From contig JAUJOR010000017.1 in assembly GCA_030447525.1 (NCBI GenBank), forward strand, positions 40,943 to 96,016: a stretch of 55,074 bases of DNA, written 5' to 3'. The notes under the pieces were generated by a model. The model saw only the letters and a program-made list of their open reading frames with translations, was not told the origin of the DNA and did not search any database. Below, one piece after another: positions 1-9,180 of this stretch. Within the stretch, counting starts at the first letter, position 1, and each line of letters begins with the position of its first letter. Source of the DNA: Chloroflexota bacterium (GTDB lineage: Bacteria; Chloroflexota; UBA11872; UBA12225). The translations under genes were made by a program, and so were the position numbers.

Positions 1-129
1 GCCCTCCAGGGTAATGACGCTAGGGGACGTGGCGGCGTGGCGCGCTACCACGGAGCCGGCCGCCGCCCGTTTCGCCGGCTCCGCCAGTTCGTCTCGCGCC
101 CTACCCATGGTGCTCAGAGTGCTGCTCAT
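1..129 (-). CDS. Partial gene under T-box control, product not recognised
   Basis: Downstream of the T-box terminator on the minus strand, an ATG at 129 opens a frame of 43 codons with no stop before the window edge. It begins MSSTLSTMGRARDELAEPAK and reaches ...SPSVITLEG at the edge. A weak purine-rich site (GAGTGAGGA) lies about 10 nt upstream. T-box leaders almost always control aminoacyl-tRNA synthetases, amino-acid biosynthesis genes or amino-acid transporters, so that is the expected class. The visible residues are too few for me to say which. A second in-frame ATG lies seven codons in and could be the start instead. Confidence 0.5.
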   Translation of the reverse strand, partial: MSSTLSTMGRARDELAEPAKRAAAGSVVARHAATSPSVITLEG

Positions 130-220
130 AGTCGTCCTGTCCTCACTCGTTACGGCTGATGCGTCCGGCGGTCAGCCGGCTGCGGGCGACACCCTCCCGT
201 GGGTCCCGGTTGGGACCAAA

Positions 221-250
221 CAAAAACTCCCGCCCCACAGGGACGGGAGT
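221..250 (-). terminator. T-box intrinsic terminator
   Basis: On the minus strand an 11-bp stem (ACTCCCGTCCC with GGGGCGGGAGT, 3-nt loop) is followed by a run of five T and then GTTT. It directly follows the T-box sequence, so terminator and antiterminator would be mutually exclusive folds. Confidence 0.88.
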
Positions 251-478
251 AACCCGCGGTACCACCCTTGTTCCCGCCGCTAGACAGGTTCCGGGTTGTC
301 CCGGGCCCCACAGCGGCGAGCGCTCGTCGGGGTACTAACATACCCCCGCTGCGGTAACGGGCAGCGAACCCGGCTCGGTCTACTGGCGGTCGGCCACGTC
401 CGTGGCTCCCGCGTTCGGCGAACAGCTCAGGAGGGACTTCTCCCCGACTGCAGCACCCGCTCTCACCGTCTCGGGCTC
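221..478 (-). promoter_or_regulatory. T-box riboswitch leader
   Basis: Read on the minus strand, positions 268-255 are AGGGTGGTACCGCG, the exact conserved T-box sequence that forms the antiterminator and pairs with the uncharged tRNA CCA end. It is followed at once by an intrinsic terminator (250-221). Upstream (about 475-380) is a stem I-like region with a GGTG...CGCC distal stem, then an AGTAG...CCGTTAC segment typical of the stem II/III region. T-box leaders sense the charging state of one tRNA and let transcription continue when it is uncharged. I could not assign the specifier codon by eye, so the amino acid is unknown. The controlled gene starts at 129 and leaves the window. Confidence 0.88.
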
Positions 479-529
479 GCTGAGCTGCACAATGCGGAGG
501 TACTCGTCTCCGTCAGCGCTGTGCCTGAT

Positions 530-558
530 AGTGTATCCACCGCTGCCGGCGAAGACAA
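530..558 (-). promoter_or_regulatory. Candidate sigma-70 promoter of the T-box transcript
   Basis: On the minus strand TTGTCT (558-553) and TACACT (535-530) are separated by exactly 17 nt. Each hexamer matches its consensus at four of six positions. A start near 523 would place stem I of the T-box within 50 nt of the 5' end, as expected. Found by eye only. Confidence 0.45.
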
Positions 559-759
559 GGTCAGCGGCCCGGGAAGGGCACCGCCAGGCGACGGCGGATA
601 CGCCTCGATGAGGCCATCCGGGAGGGGGCGGGAGTACGACATCATCGCTCCCAGCGACGGCGAACCGCGTGCAAGCATCATCGGGGGAGGGTGACACTCT
701 GGCGGTCGATACCGTTGAGCCTCAGCGCCCCGGCAGCCCCGAGGGTGGCGGTAGATCAT

Positions 760-773
760 AGTACATTTGTACG
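760..773. promoter_or_regulatory. LexA-like palindrome upstream of lhr
   Basis: AGTACATTTGTACG lies 10 nt before the lhr start codon. It contains the inverted repeat GTACA-TT-TGTAC and fits the published cyanobacterial LexA box RGTACNNNDGTWCB at every position. It overlaps a possible -10 hexamer (TACGAT, 770-775), so a bound repressor would block transcription. The regulator that reads it is not in the window; LexA is an inference from motif and target gene type. Confidence 0.45.
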
Positions 774-782
774 ATTACAGGC

Positions 783-3700
783 ATGGCGTTGAAGGCGACG
801 GGAGACCCGCTGGCCCTGTTCTCACCCCCCGTTGCCGGGTGGTTCCGGCAGGCTTTCGGGGCGCCGACGGCGCCCCAGGGACAGGGGTGGCCGGTTATCG
901 CCCGGGGGGAGCACGCCCTCGTCCTGGCGCCGACGGGGAGTGGGAAGACGCTGACGGCCTTTCTGTGGAGCCTGGATGTCCTGTTCCGCGACCTATCGGA
1001 GACGCCCGAACCGGAGCGCCGGGCAAGGGGTAGTCGGGGGCCGAAGGGCGCCGTGGCGGATGAGATCGAGCGCCGGCGCGCCGCGTACCGTCCAGGGGTG
1101 CGGGTGCTGTACGTTTCGCCCCTCAAGGCGCTGAACAACGACGTCGAGCGCAACTTGCGGGTGCCCCTGGCGGGGATTCGGGGGCAGGCCCTGCGGGCAG
1201 ACCTGCCCCTCCCGGCGCTGCGAGTCGCGGTGCGCACGGGGGATACCCCCAGCCACGAGCGCCAGGGGATGGTGCGGCGCCCACCACACATCCTGATTAC
1301 CACGCCGGAATCGTTGTACCTGATGCTGACGGCGGAGCGGTCGCAGGGGATGTTCGCCACTACCCATACGGTGATCGTGGACGAAATCCACACCCTGGTG
1401 GGGACGAAGCGCGGCGCTCACCTGGCCCTGTCCCTGGAACGGCTGGAGCGCCTGACCCACGGGGGCGCCCCCCGCCCCGGGAGAGCGCGTCTGCAACGGA
1501 TCGGTCTCAGCGCCACCGTTCGCCCGCTGGAGGAGGCGGCGCGCTTTCTCGGAGGGCAGGACGCCGGGGCAGGCTTCGTCCCCCGTCCGGTAACGGTGGT
1601 CGACGCCCCCTACCGCAAGTCGCTGGACGTGCGCGTCGTCTCCGTGGTGGACGGCTTCCGCGACGTCCCCGGCAACTCCATCTGGACGGCGGTCGTCCCC
1701 GCGGTAACGCACTTGATTGACCGGCATCACACCACGCTGGTGTTCTGCAACAACCGGCGCCTGGCCGAGCGCACTGCCGACCGGCTGAACGAGCGCCGTT
1801 TGCTGGAAAAGGTGGCACCGTCCGCCCCCGGGGGCCCAGGGGCGGACGGCGAGAACGGGAAGGATGGGGCGCGCTTCAAGCCCCGGCGGGGGGCTACGCT
1901 GGGAGCGGATGTGGGGATGTTCGCCACGGGGGTCGACCGCAGTCTGCTGGAGGCGGCCGGGCTGCAGCCGATCCGCGCCCACCACGGGAGCATGAGCAAG
2001 GCCGCCCGCCTGGAGATGGAGGGGGCGCTCAAGGCCGGGACGCTCCCGGCGCTGGTGGCGACGTCGTCCCTCGAGCTGGGGATCGACATCGGCGAGGTAG
2101 ACCTGGTGGTGCACCTGCAGTCGCCAAAGTCCGTGTCCAGTGGACTGCAGCGGGTGGGGCGCAGCGGGCACCTCGTGGGGCAGACTTCCGTGGGACGGAT
2201 CTTCGCCACCCACGCCGAGGACGTGATGGAGGCGGCGGCCGTAGCCTGGGGGATGCGTTACGGGGAGATCGAGGAGACGCACACCCCGGAGAACCCGCTG
2301 GACGTCCTGGCTCAGCACGTCGTCGCGGCCGTGGGGGCAGAGGACTGGGACTACGACGACCTCTACGCCCTGGTGCGGGGGGCATATCCCTTCCGCCATC
2401 TCAGCCCGGCGGCCTTTGACGGCGTGCTGGAGATGCTGGCCGGGAAGTACCCCGAGATCGTCTCCCGCGCCCTGCAGCCCCGCATCTCGTGGGACCGGGT
2501 GCACAACCGCCTGGCGGCCCTCCCCGGGACGCGCTTCCTGGCTGTCGGTAGTGGGGGCACCATCCCTGATCGCGGGACGTACAGCATGGTGCTCGCCGAC
2601 CGGCGCACCAAGGTGGGGGAGCTGGACGAGGAGTTCGTCTTCGAGTCCCGCGCCGGCGACACGTTCCTGCTCGGCTCGCAGGTGTGGCGGGTGACGGATA
2701 TCACCGACGATCGGGTGGTCGCCGAGCCGGCGCCCGGGGAGATCCCGCGCATGCCCTTCTGGCGGGGTGACCAGCCGTGGCGTCCCTATGACCTGGGCAA
2801 GCGTATCGGGGCCTTCCGGCGCCGGGTGGTGGACCTACTCGCCGCGCTGGACGCGACGGACGTGGAGCAGATACGTCAATTGACGGAGGACGACCTGGCA
2901 GGCCTGGCAGGCCCGGTGGCGACCGACGTTCGGGAGGCTGACCCCCACCTGCCGGCGGGCCGGCGGCAGGTCCCCGGTTTCCCGGAGGGGGCGGAGAGGG
3001 GAGAGCCGGCGCGGGCCCTACTGCGCTTTCTGCACGGGGAATGCGGCCTTGACCGAAACTCCATCGTCCAGGTGGTGACGTACGCCGCCGGGCAGCTCGG
3101 CGAGTCCGGGGAACTGGCCACCGACCGCAGCATCGTCGTGGAGACATTCGAGGACGCCCTGGGCGATCCGCGGATGGTCGTCCACTCCCCGTTCGGCGGA
3201 CGGGTCAATGGGCCATGGGGGATCGCCCTGGCGCACGCCATCCGGGAACGCCTGGGGATGGAGCCTCAGGTGGTCACCGGCGACGACGGCATCTTGCTGC
3301 GCTTCGGCGACACTGCCGAGACGGCCGACACTGCCGGCGCCGGCGAGGGCGGTAGGGCCGTCCGGAGCGTGGGGGAGGGGCGAGGGCAGGCGGGACCGGC
3401 CGGCGTGGTGGCGGCCTTGACCAGCGCCGAGGCCCGGGAGCGCCTGCTGGCGGAGCTGCCTCGCTCGGCCGTGTTCGGCGCCCAGTTCCGGATGAACGCC
3501 GCGCGGGCCCTGCTCCTCCCTCGGGGGCAGGGCGGCAAGCGGACGCCCCTGTGGCTCTCCCGTCTACGGGCCAAGGACCTCCTCCAGGCAGTGCAGCGTT
3601 TCGACGACTTCCCCATCCTGTTGGAGACGTACCGCGATTGTCTGCGTGACGTGATGGACCTGGAGGGACTGACGGAGGTGCTCGACCGCATCCAGCGGGG

Positions 3701-5810
3701 GGAGATCCGGGTCACCGTCCACGAGGCGGAGTTCCCTTCCCCGGTGGCCAGGGGACTGGACTACCGCATGGCGATGCAGTACGTCTACGAGCACGACGCC
3801 CCGCGGGGCGAAAAGCAGCTGGCGGCCCTCTCGCTGAACCGCTCGCTCCTGGCTGACCTGCTCCGCGATGGGTCTCTGGCCGAGCTCCTCAAGCCGGCCG
3901 CCGTCGCGGAGGTGACGGCGCGCCTGGCCAGGACGGCCCCATCGGGGAGGGCACGGAGCGCCGAAGAGCTGGCCCAGATCCTCTACGATCTCGGCGATCT
4001 GTCCGATAGCGAGATTGCCACGCGTAGCGCCGGCGAATGGACGCAGGACCTGGCGGCGGCCGGTCGCCTCGTCTCCCGTGAGCTAGGCGGCGAGCAACGC
4101 TGGATCCACGCCGAGCGACTGGCGGACTACGATGCCCTCCTCGACGACCCGCTGCCGGCGCTGCGCCGGTGGCTGACGCACGCCGGGCCGGCACCTGCCG
4201 GCGACCTGGCCCGGCGATACGGCTTGACCGAGGCGCGGGTGGAGGGGGAGCTGCGCCGTCTCGGCGACGACGTTGTCGCCGGCCGCTTTACCCCCGGCGC
4301 CGGCGAGCAGTGGATTGACCGGCGCACCCTGGAGGAGATGCACCGGCGCACGCTGACCCTGCTGCGTAAAGAGGTGCAGCCGGTGCCCCTGGCCGCCTAC
4401 GCCGAGTTCCTGTGCCGCTGGCAGGGGGTGTGGCCCCCTGCGGTCAGGGGAGAGGGAGGGGTGAGCCGGGTGCTGCAGCAGCTCCGGGGGATGGCCCTGC
4501 CGGGGGTGAGCTGGGAGCGCGACGTCCTGCCGGCGCGTCTGCCGGACTTCGATCCGGCCGCCCTGGCAGATCGCTGCCAATCGGGCGAGGTGATGTGGGT
4601 GGCCGAAGGGGGACGGGACGCCCGCCGGGCGCGGGTGCGCTTCTTTTTCCGCGGCGAGGGGGATCTCTTCCTCGAGCGGCGGCCGGACGCGGCCGTCTTG
4701 GAGGCCCTGGGTGACCCGGCGCGCGCCATCTATGACTTCCTGACTGAGGAAGGGGCGGCCCTACTGATTGACATAACAGATGGCACCGGGCTGCCCCGGG
4801 CGCAGGCGCAGGGAGCCCTGGTGGAGCTTGTCCTGGCCGGCCTGGCGACGAACGACTCCCTGGCCGCCTTGCGGGCGGTGCTGGCCTACGAGGGGGGGCA
4901 AGACGCCCGCCCGCAGCGCCGCAGCAGCCTGGAGCTGGATCTGGCTGCCCGGCTGTCTCACCTGCCCCAGCGCCAGACCGCCGGCCGGCTGCGCGACGCG
5001 CGTCGCCGAGCCCGGGAGATAGCCTCTCGCACGGCGCAGCCGGACGGTATCAGGGGGCTGTCCGCGACCGGTCCAGTCACCGGCTGGATAGGGCGCTGGT
5101 CGCTCGTCCATCGTGCGGGCCTGCTGGGAAAACCCCTGGACGAGAGCGAACGGGCCCTGCGGCAGACACGCCAGCTCCTGTCCCGCTGGGGGGTGGTCAC
5201 CAAGGCCTGTCTCGAGCGGGAGGCCGCCACGCTGCGCTGGGAGGCCCTTCTGCCGGTGCTGGGGGCGCTCGAAACCCGTGGCGAGGTGCGCCGGGGCTAC
5301 TTTGTCGAGGGTCTCCCCGGCTTGCAGTACGCCCTCCCGGACGTGGTGGAAGGCTTGCGCGAGGCGAACGCCGAAAGCGTGAACACCCAAGGCGTGAACA
5401 CCCACGGCGTGAACACCCAAGACGAGGACTCCAGCGGGGAGACGGGGACGCCCGTCGTCCTCAGCGCCGCCGATCCGGCGCAGCTCTACGGCACCGATAT
5501 CTTTGGTGGCTCGCTGCGATTTCAGCGCCTCCCGTCCACGGCCGTGGCCCTCGTCCACGGTCAGCCGGTGGCGGCGCTGGAAGACGGGGGCACCGGGGCG
5601 ATCGCCGACGCCGGACACCCCGCGCTCGTCCCGGCCCTACGCGCCCTGGGCCGTTGGTGGGGGGCGCGCCTGCGCGGTACCGCACGGCTCAAGGTAGAAC
5701 GCTGGGGGGACGGGCCGGTGCTCGATGGCGACGGCGCCACCTGGCTGGAAGGGGCCGGCTTCGTCCGCGACGGCGACGCCATGCTGTGGATCAGGGACCA
5801 GCGCAATTAG
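783..5810 (+). CDS. lhr: Lhr-type large ATP-dependent DNA/RNA helicase
   Basis: A 1675-residue superfamily 2 helicase of the Lhr family, which unwinds RNA-DNA and DNA duplexes 3'-5' and takes part in DNA repair. Visible motifs in order: Q-motif-like start (WFRQAFGAPTAPQ), Walker A TGSGKT (residues 51-56), TTPESLYLML, DEIH box (200-203), SATVRPLEE (motif III, about 243), VATSSLELGIDIG, and QRVGRSGH (motif VI, about 456-463). The long region after residue 550 is the winged-helix, beta-barrel and Lhr C-terminal part found in full-length Lhr. Start: ATG 783, very close to the LexA-like palindrome; the N-terminus matches the family and no clear Shine-Dalgarno site is seen, so the mRNA may be leaderless. 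Near residues 1532-1546 a 15-nt unit is repeated three times and adds a VNTQG-type linker. No partner gene on the same strand follows. Confidence 0.93.
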   Translation: MALKATGDPLALFSPPVAGWFRQAFGAPTAPQGQGWPVIARGEHALVLAPTGSGKTLTAFLWSLDVLFRDLSETPEPERRARGSRGPKGAVADEIERRRAAYRPGVRVLYVSPLKALNNDVERNLRVPLAGIRGQALRADLPLPALRVAVRTGDTPSHERQGMVRRPPHILITTPESLYLMLTAERSQGMFATTHTVIVDEIHTLVGTKRGAHLALSLERLERLTHGGAPRPGRARLQRIGLSATVRPLEEAARFLGGQDAGAGFVPRPVTVVDAPYRKSLDVRVVSVVDGFRDVPGNSIWTAVVPAVTHLIDRHHTTLVFCNNRRLAERTADRLNERRLLEKVAPSAPGGPGADGENGKDGARFKPRRGATLGADVGMFATGVDRSLLEAAGLQPIRAHHGSMSKAARLEMEGALKAGTLPALVATSSLELGIDIGEVDLVVHLQSPKSVSSGLQRVGRSGHLVGQTSVGRIFATHAEDVMEAAAVAWGMRYGEIEETHTPENPLDVLAQHVVAAVGAEDWDYDDLYALVRGAYPFRHLSPAAFDGVLEMLAGKYPEIVSRALQPRISWDRVHNRLAALPGTRFLAVGSGGTIPDRGTYSMVLADRRTKVGELDEEFVFESRAGDTFLLGSQVWRVTDITDDRVVAEPAPGEIPRMPFWRGDQPWRPYDLGKRIGAFRRRVVDLLAALDATDVEQIRQLTEDDLAGLAGPVATDVREADPHLPAGRRQVPGFPEGAERGEPARALLRFLHGECGLDRNSIVQVVTYAAGQLGESGELATDRSIVVETFEDALGDPRMVVHSPFGGRVNGPWGIALAHAIRERLGMEPQVVTGDDGILLRFGDTAETADTAGAGEGGRAVRSVGEGRGQAGPAGVVAALTSAEARERLLAELPRSAVFGAQFRMNAARALLLPRGQGGKRTPLWLSRLRAKDLLQAVQRFDDFPILLETYRDCLRDVMDLEGLTEVLDRIQRGEIRVTVHEAEFPSPVARGLDYRMAMQYVYEHDAPRGEKQLAALSLNRSLLADLLRDGSLAELLKPAAVAEVTARLARTAPSGRARSAEELAQILYDLGDLSDSEIATRSAGEWTQDLAAAGRLVSRELGGEQRWIHAERLADYDALLDDPLPALRRWLTHAGPAPAGDLARRYGLTEARVEGELRRLGDDVVAGRFTPGAGEQWIDRRTLEEMHRRTLTLLRKEVQPVPLAAYAEFLCRWQGVWPPAVRGEGGVSRVLQQLRGMALPGVSWERDVLPARLPDFDPAALADRCQSGEVMWVAEGGRDARRARVRFFFRGEGDLFLERRPDAAVLEALGDPARAIYDFLTEEGAALLIDITDGTGLPRAQAQGALVELVLAGLATNDSLAALRAVLAYEGGQDARPQRRSSLELDLAARLSHLPQRQTAGRLRDARRRAREIASRTAQPDGIRGLSATGPVTGWIGRWSLVHRAGLLGKPLDESERALRQTRQLLSRWGVVTKACLEREAATLRWEALLPVLGALETRGEVRRGYFVEGLPGLQYALPDVVEGLREANAESVNTQGVNTHGVNTQDEDSSGETGTPVVLSAADPAQLYGTDIFGGSLRFQRLPSTAVALVHGQPVAALEDGGTGAIADAGHPALVPALRALGRWWGARLRGTARLKVERWGDGPVLDGDGATWLEGAGFVRDGDAMLWIRDQRN
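5377..5421 (+). repeat. 15-nt tandem repeat x3 inside lhr
   Basis: Three copies of GCGTGAACACCCAAG (one base differs in the middle copy) add five residues each (about VNTQG) to the C-terminal region of Lhr. The insertion keeps frame and sits in a linker. Confidence 0.85.
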
Positions 5811-5893
5811 TCACTGCGTGGAGCACTACCCCACTGGGCGCGCATCTCTCCTGGGCCGTGTCTCGCCATCAATGCCACGATCTGTAGCGCGGC

Positions 5894-7612
5894 TCACGCC
5901 GAGAGCCAGACATCGCCCCAGCGGTCGCGGGAATCCCACGATGTCCACAGCCCGTTGAGCTTCTTGGACGCCACGTCCACCCCCAGCTCCTCGAAGAGGA
6001 CGAGCGAGGGGAGGTCATGGTTCAGGATGGCCTGGAGCTCTTTATAGAAGGGGGCTCGCTCCTGGGGCGTCACGGCCGTGGCCGCCCTGGCCAGCAGCTC
6101 GTCTACCCGAGGGTTAGCGTATCCCGTGGCGTTGGTGTACTGCTGCCGGGCCTCGGTGGTGACGTAGAGGCGGTGGTAGCCGATGGCCGGGTCACCACTG
6201 GAGGTGAAGGACTGCAGGCTGAGGTCAAACTCCCGGTCGATGAACACCTTCTGCACCATCACCGCCGTCTCCAGGGGCTGCAGGTCGACGGTAATCCCCA
6301 GCTGGCGGAGGTTGTCGCGGATGATCTGCCCGGTGGCGACCAGCTGCGCCCGGGCGGAGTCGTAGACGCAGCGCAGGGTGATGTTCCCCGTCACCCCCGC
6401 CGCCGAGAGGGCGTCCCTGGCCCGCTGGACGGAAAACGGGTACTTGCGGGCGTAGCTGACCTCGTCGTTGAAGAGCCACTTGAAGCCTTCCCCGAAGGCC
6501 CCGTTGCCCACCCGGGCAAAGCCCCCCACGGCCTGCTGCACGATCGTCTGGCGGTTGATGGCGAAGGCCAGGGCCTGGCGCGCCTCCGGCTTGGCCAGGG
6601 CCGGCGTGCGCAGGTTCATCATGGCGAAGTAGATGTTGGGCGACCCCTGGCCACGCTTCGACTGCAGTCTGGGGTTGGCGATCAGGCGCGGGACGTCGCT
6701 CTTGGAGAGGTAGAAGTCCACCACGAAGTCGATCTCCCCCGTCTCCAACCCGTTGGCCCGGTTTGCCGGCTGGGGGACGATGGGGTAGACGATCCCGTCT
6801 AGGTACGGCTTTCCCGGCTCCCAGTAGCTTTCGTTGCGCGCCAGGCGGACGTTGGATCCCCGGCTCCACTCGGCGAACTTGAACGGTCCGGTACCTACCG
6901 GGCGCTGGTTGACCGGGTTGTTGCGCGCGTCCGTCCCCTCGTAGAGGTGCTTGGGCAAGATGGGGGAGTCGAAGACGGTCTGCTGCAGCAGGAAAGGGGC
7001 GTAGGGCTCCGTGAGGCGGACGATCACGGAGAGCGGGTCAGGCGTGTCGATCCCCGCCAGGCGGCGTAGCGTTGCCAACGTTCGCGGGTGCTCCTTGGCC
7101 AGCACCTCCTCGTACGTGAATTTGACGTCGGCGCTGGTGAAGTCCCTGCCATCGTGCCACTTGACGCCCGGGCGCAGCTTGAAGGCGTAGGTCGTGCCGT
7201 CGGGCGAGACCGTCCAGGACGTGGCTAGAGACGGCTGGGGGACGAAGCTGCCCTCGCGGGACTCCAGCCAGAGCAGGCCGTCGAAGATCTTGGCCCCGAT
7301 GTCGCTCGGGGTGTTCCCCGTGGTGGTAGCCATGTTGAGCGTGCTGGGGTCGCCGTCGGTGACCACCACCGCCGTCCCCCCGCGCCGCGGGGTGCCGGAT
7401 GCCCCTCCGGGGGTGCCGGCCCCAGCGGGCGGCGGGGTGGGGGCGGTGGGTGATGCGCCCGGCCCGCCCGGCCCGCAGGCAGCCAGGACCGCCCCCAGCG
7501 ATCCGGCGGCGCCGAGCCTCAAGGCCCACCGGCGCCGGAGGCCTGGTCGGGCGCCGGCGAGGCGCTCAGCCCGATGCCCGGCGTTGCCCCTGTGCCCGTC
7601 CTGGCTGGTCAT
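5894..7612 (-). CDS. ABC transporter substrate-binding lipoprotein, family 5 (peptide/opine type)
   Basis: A solute-binding protein of family 5 (DppA/OppA type), anchored outside the membrane, that hands peptides or related solutes to an ABC importer. From the chosen start it has 572 residues: a basic n-region (RRRW), a hydrophobic stretch and the lipobox LAAC with Cys46, then a Pro/Gly-rich linker and the family domain (PSLATSWTVSPDGTTYAFKLRPGVKW, FTSADVKFTYE, GTGPFKF, RQALAFAINR). ATG 7612 was chosen because GGAG lies nine bases upstream and the signal peptide follows; the frame stays open upstream to 7840 but that part looks non-coding. No permease or ATPase gene is adjacent, so it is an orphan that may use a transporter encoded elsewhere. 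Substrate unknown. Confidence 0.9.
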   Translation of the reverse strand: MTSQDGHRGNAGHRAERLAGARPGLRRRWALRLGAAGSLGAVLAACGPGGPGASPTAPTPPPAGAGTPGGASGTPRRGGTAVVVTDGDPSTLNMATTTGNTPSDIGAKIFDGLLWLESREGSFVPQPSLATSWTVSPDGTTYAFKLRPGVKWHDGRDFTSADVKFTYEEVLAKEHPRTLATLRRLAGIDTPDPLSVIVRLTEPYAPFLLQQTVFDSPILPKHLYEGTDARNNPVNQRPVGTGPFKFAEWSRGSNVRLARNESYWEPGKPYLDGIVYPIVPQPANRANGLETGEIDFVVDFYLSKSDVPRLIANPRLQSKRGQGSPNIYFAMMNLRTPALAKPEARQALAFAINRQTIVQQAVGGFARVGNGAFGEGFKWLFNDEVSYARKYPFSVQRARDALSAAGVTGNITLRCVYDSARAQLVATGQIIRDNLRQLGITVDLQPLETAVMVQKVFIDREFDLSLQSFTSSGDPAIGYHRLYVTTEARQQYTNATGYANPRVDELLARAATAVTPQERAPFYKELQAILNHDLPSLVLFEELGVDVASKKLNGLWTSWDSRDRWGDVWLSA

Positions 7613-7887
7613 TGATTCCGGCTCCGTTCTGGCCCCCATCCGCACACTCACGGCGAGGGAGATTGGTGGGGGCTGCGCCCCGGCCGCGCCGGATGGCGCC
7701 TTCCCTCGCTCTCCCCGTGCGCTCCATTTACTTGTCGGCCGGTGCCTGGATCGCGCCACGTCCCACCGGGAGACCCAAGACGTGGCTGCCGTCAGGAACC
7801 GATGCAGCGATCTGTACGCTGAGTCATAGCACACGCACACGGCCGGGGCAGATCAACCGGGGGGCAGGGGCAAGGCTAAGGCTAAGG

Positions 7888-9066
7888 CTATGGCGTGGGC
7901 TTGGCGGCGGCGCGGGCAAAGCCGAAGTCCAGCAGGGCGCTGCAATCAGGGAAGTGGCGCCGGCTGTTCAGGGTGACGCACACCAGCGTGCGCCCGTCTC
8001 GCTCGGCGGCCCCCACCAGGGTGTAGCCGGCGTCCTCGGTGTACCCCGGCTTGATGCCGATGGCCCCCCGGTACGTAGACAGCAGGCTGTTCAGATTGCC
8101 GGGGCGGAACCAGCCATGCTCGCGCCCCGGCGTTGCGCTGGGCTCGATGACCACGTCCTTCATCGCGAACACCCGGCGCAGCTCGGGCTTACCCAGGGCG
8201 TAGGCGCCGATCACGGCCAGGTCATAGGCGGTGGAGTACTGCTCCGGGTCGTCCAAGCCAGAGGGGTTGGCGAAGTGGGTATCGGTGAGACCCAGGGCAG
8301 CGGCGGTCTCGTTCATCCAGGCCACGAACTGCGCCCGGCCGGCAGTCCCCTCGGCGGCCCCTCTCGCCCCCCCGCCGACGCCATAGGCCAGGGCCTCGCC
8401 GGCGTCGTTCCCGGAGTCCAGGAGCAGCCCGTAGAGCAGCTCTTGGACGGTGAGCTTCTCGCCGGCCCGGATGCCCATATGGTTCGGCTCTACCCGGGTG
8501 GCCTCGGCTGGGACGGTGATGACCTTGTCCGGCGCGCTCCGCTCGACGGCGACGATAGCGGTCATGATCTTGGCCGTGCTGGCCATCAGCTGGCGCTTGC
8601 GGGGCTGCTTGGCGTACAGCACCTCCCTGGTGCTGAGGTCGACGACGATGGCCGAGTCGCCGGACAAGGTGGGCACGCCGGCGGAGGAGGCCCCGGCCAG
8701 GAGAGCCGGATTGGCCTCGAACGTGGCAAAGGAGAAGCTGATCGCGTTGCGAGCTGCCTGGACGGCGGCGTTGCCACCCGGCCCCAGCGGGGCGAGGGCG
8801 ACCCCTTGGAGGGCAGCGGCCGATGCCCCCTGGGCAGACCCGGTCGGCTGGGAGGGGGACGGGCGTCCGTGCCCATCCGGCCCCGGCGTGGACGGCCACC
8901 ACACCCCTCGCGCCGTCCAGGCCAGGGCCATGAGGGAAAGGACAACGATGGTCGCTTCTACGCGCCGCGTGCGGGGCCGGCGGGGGGGCACCGGCGGTCG
9001 AAGGGGACGGGGCGCCGGGCGTCGCGGGGGTGTGGTGGTGCGGAATCGTACCGTCTCAGCGGCCAT
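7888..9066 (-). CDS. D-alanyl-D-alanine carboxypeptidase (PBP5/DacA-like)
   Basis: A serine peptidase of family S11 that trims the terminal D-Ala from peptidoglycan stem peptides at the outer face of the membrane. It has 392 residues: a Pro/Arg-rich cytoplasmic tail, one membrane segment (about 39-51), a linker, then the transpeptidase fold. The catalytic motif STAK is at 163-166 and SGN at 218-220. The third motif, normally KTG, reads KPG at 339-341 inside the otherwise standard GIKPGYTEDAGYTL block. The C-terminal membrane-anchoring domain of PBP5 is absent; the N-terminal segment is the only anchor. A (AAGGCT)3 mini-repeat lies just past the stop near 7870. It shares strand with the binding-protein gene downstream (gap about 275 nt to its chosen start). 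Confidence 0.88.
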   Translation of the reverse strand: MAAETVRFRTTTPPRRPAPRPLRPPVPPRRPRTRRVEATIVVLSLMALAWTARGVWWPSTPGPDGHGRPSPSQPTGSAQGASAAALQGVALAPLGPGGNAAVQAARNAISFSFATFEANPALLAGASSAGVPTLSGDSAIVVDLSTREVLYAKQPRKRQLMASTAKIMTAIVAVERSAPDKVITVPAEATRVEPNHMGIRAGEKLTVQELLYGLLLDSGNDAGEALAYGVGGGARGAAEGTAGRAQFVAWMNETAAALGLTDTHFANPSGLDDPEQYSTAYDLAVIGAYALGKPELRRVFAMKDVVIEPSATPGREHGWFRPGNLNSLLSTYRGAIGIKPGYTEDAGYTLVGAAERDGRTLVCVTLNSRRHFPDCSALLDFGFARAAAKPTP

Positions 9067-9180
9067 GTCTCATCCGTTGAAGCGCCGGCGTACGGGTGTA
9101 TGTCGCGCGCGGCGCCGAGTGTAGCCGACGTCGGGCCGGACGCACACATCAACGGGAAAGTTGCCGGAGGGTTGCAGGTC

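Noticed and set aside
993..2504. Long minus-strand frame inside lhr
   Set aside because: It is the mirror of a strongly conserved helicase gene; its protein is low-complexity Arg/His/Pro and matches no family. Same reasoning for the other long antisense frames in this GC-rich window.
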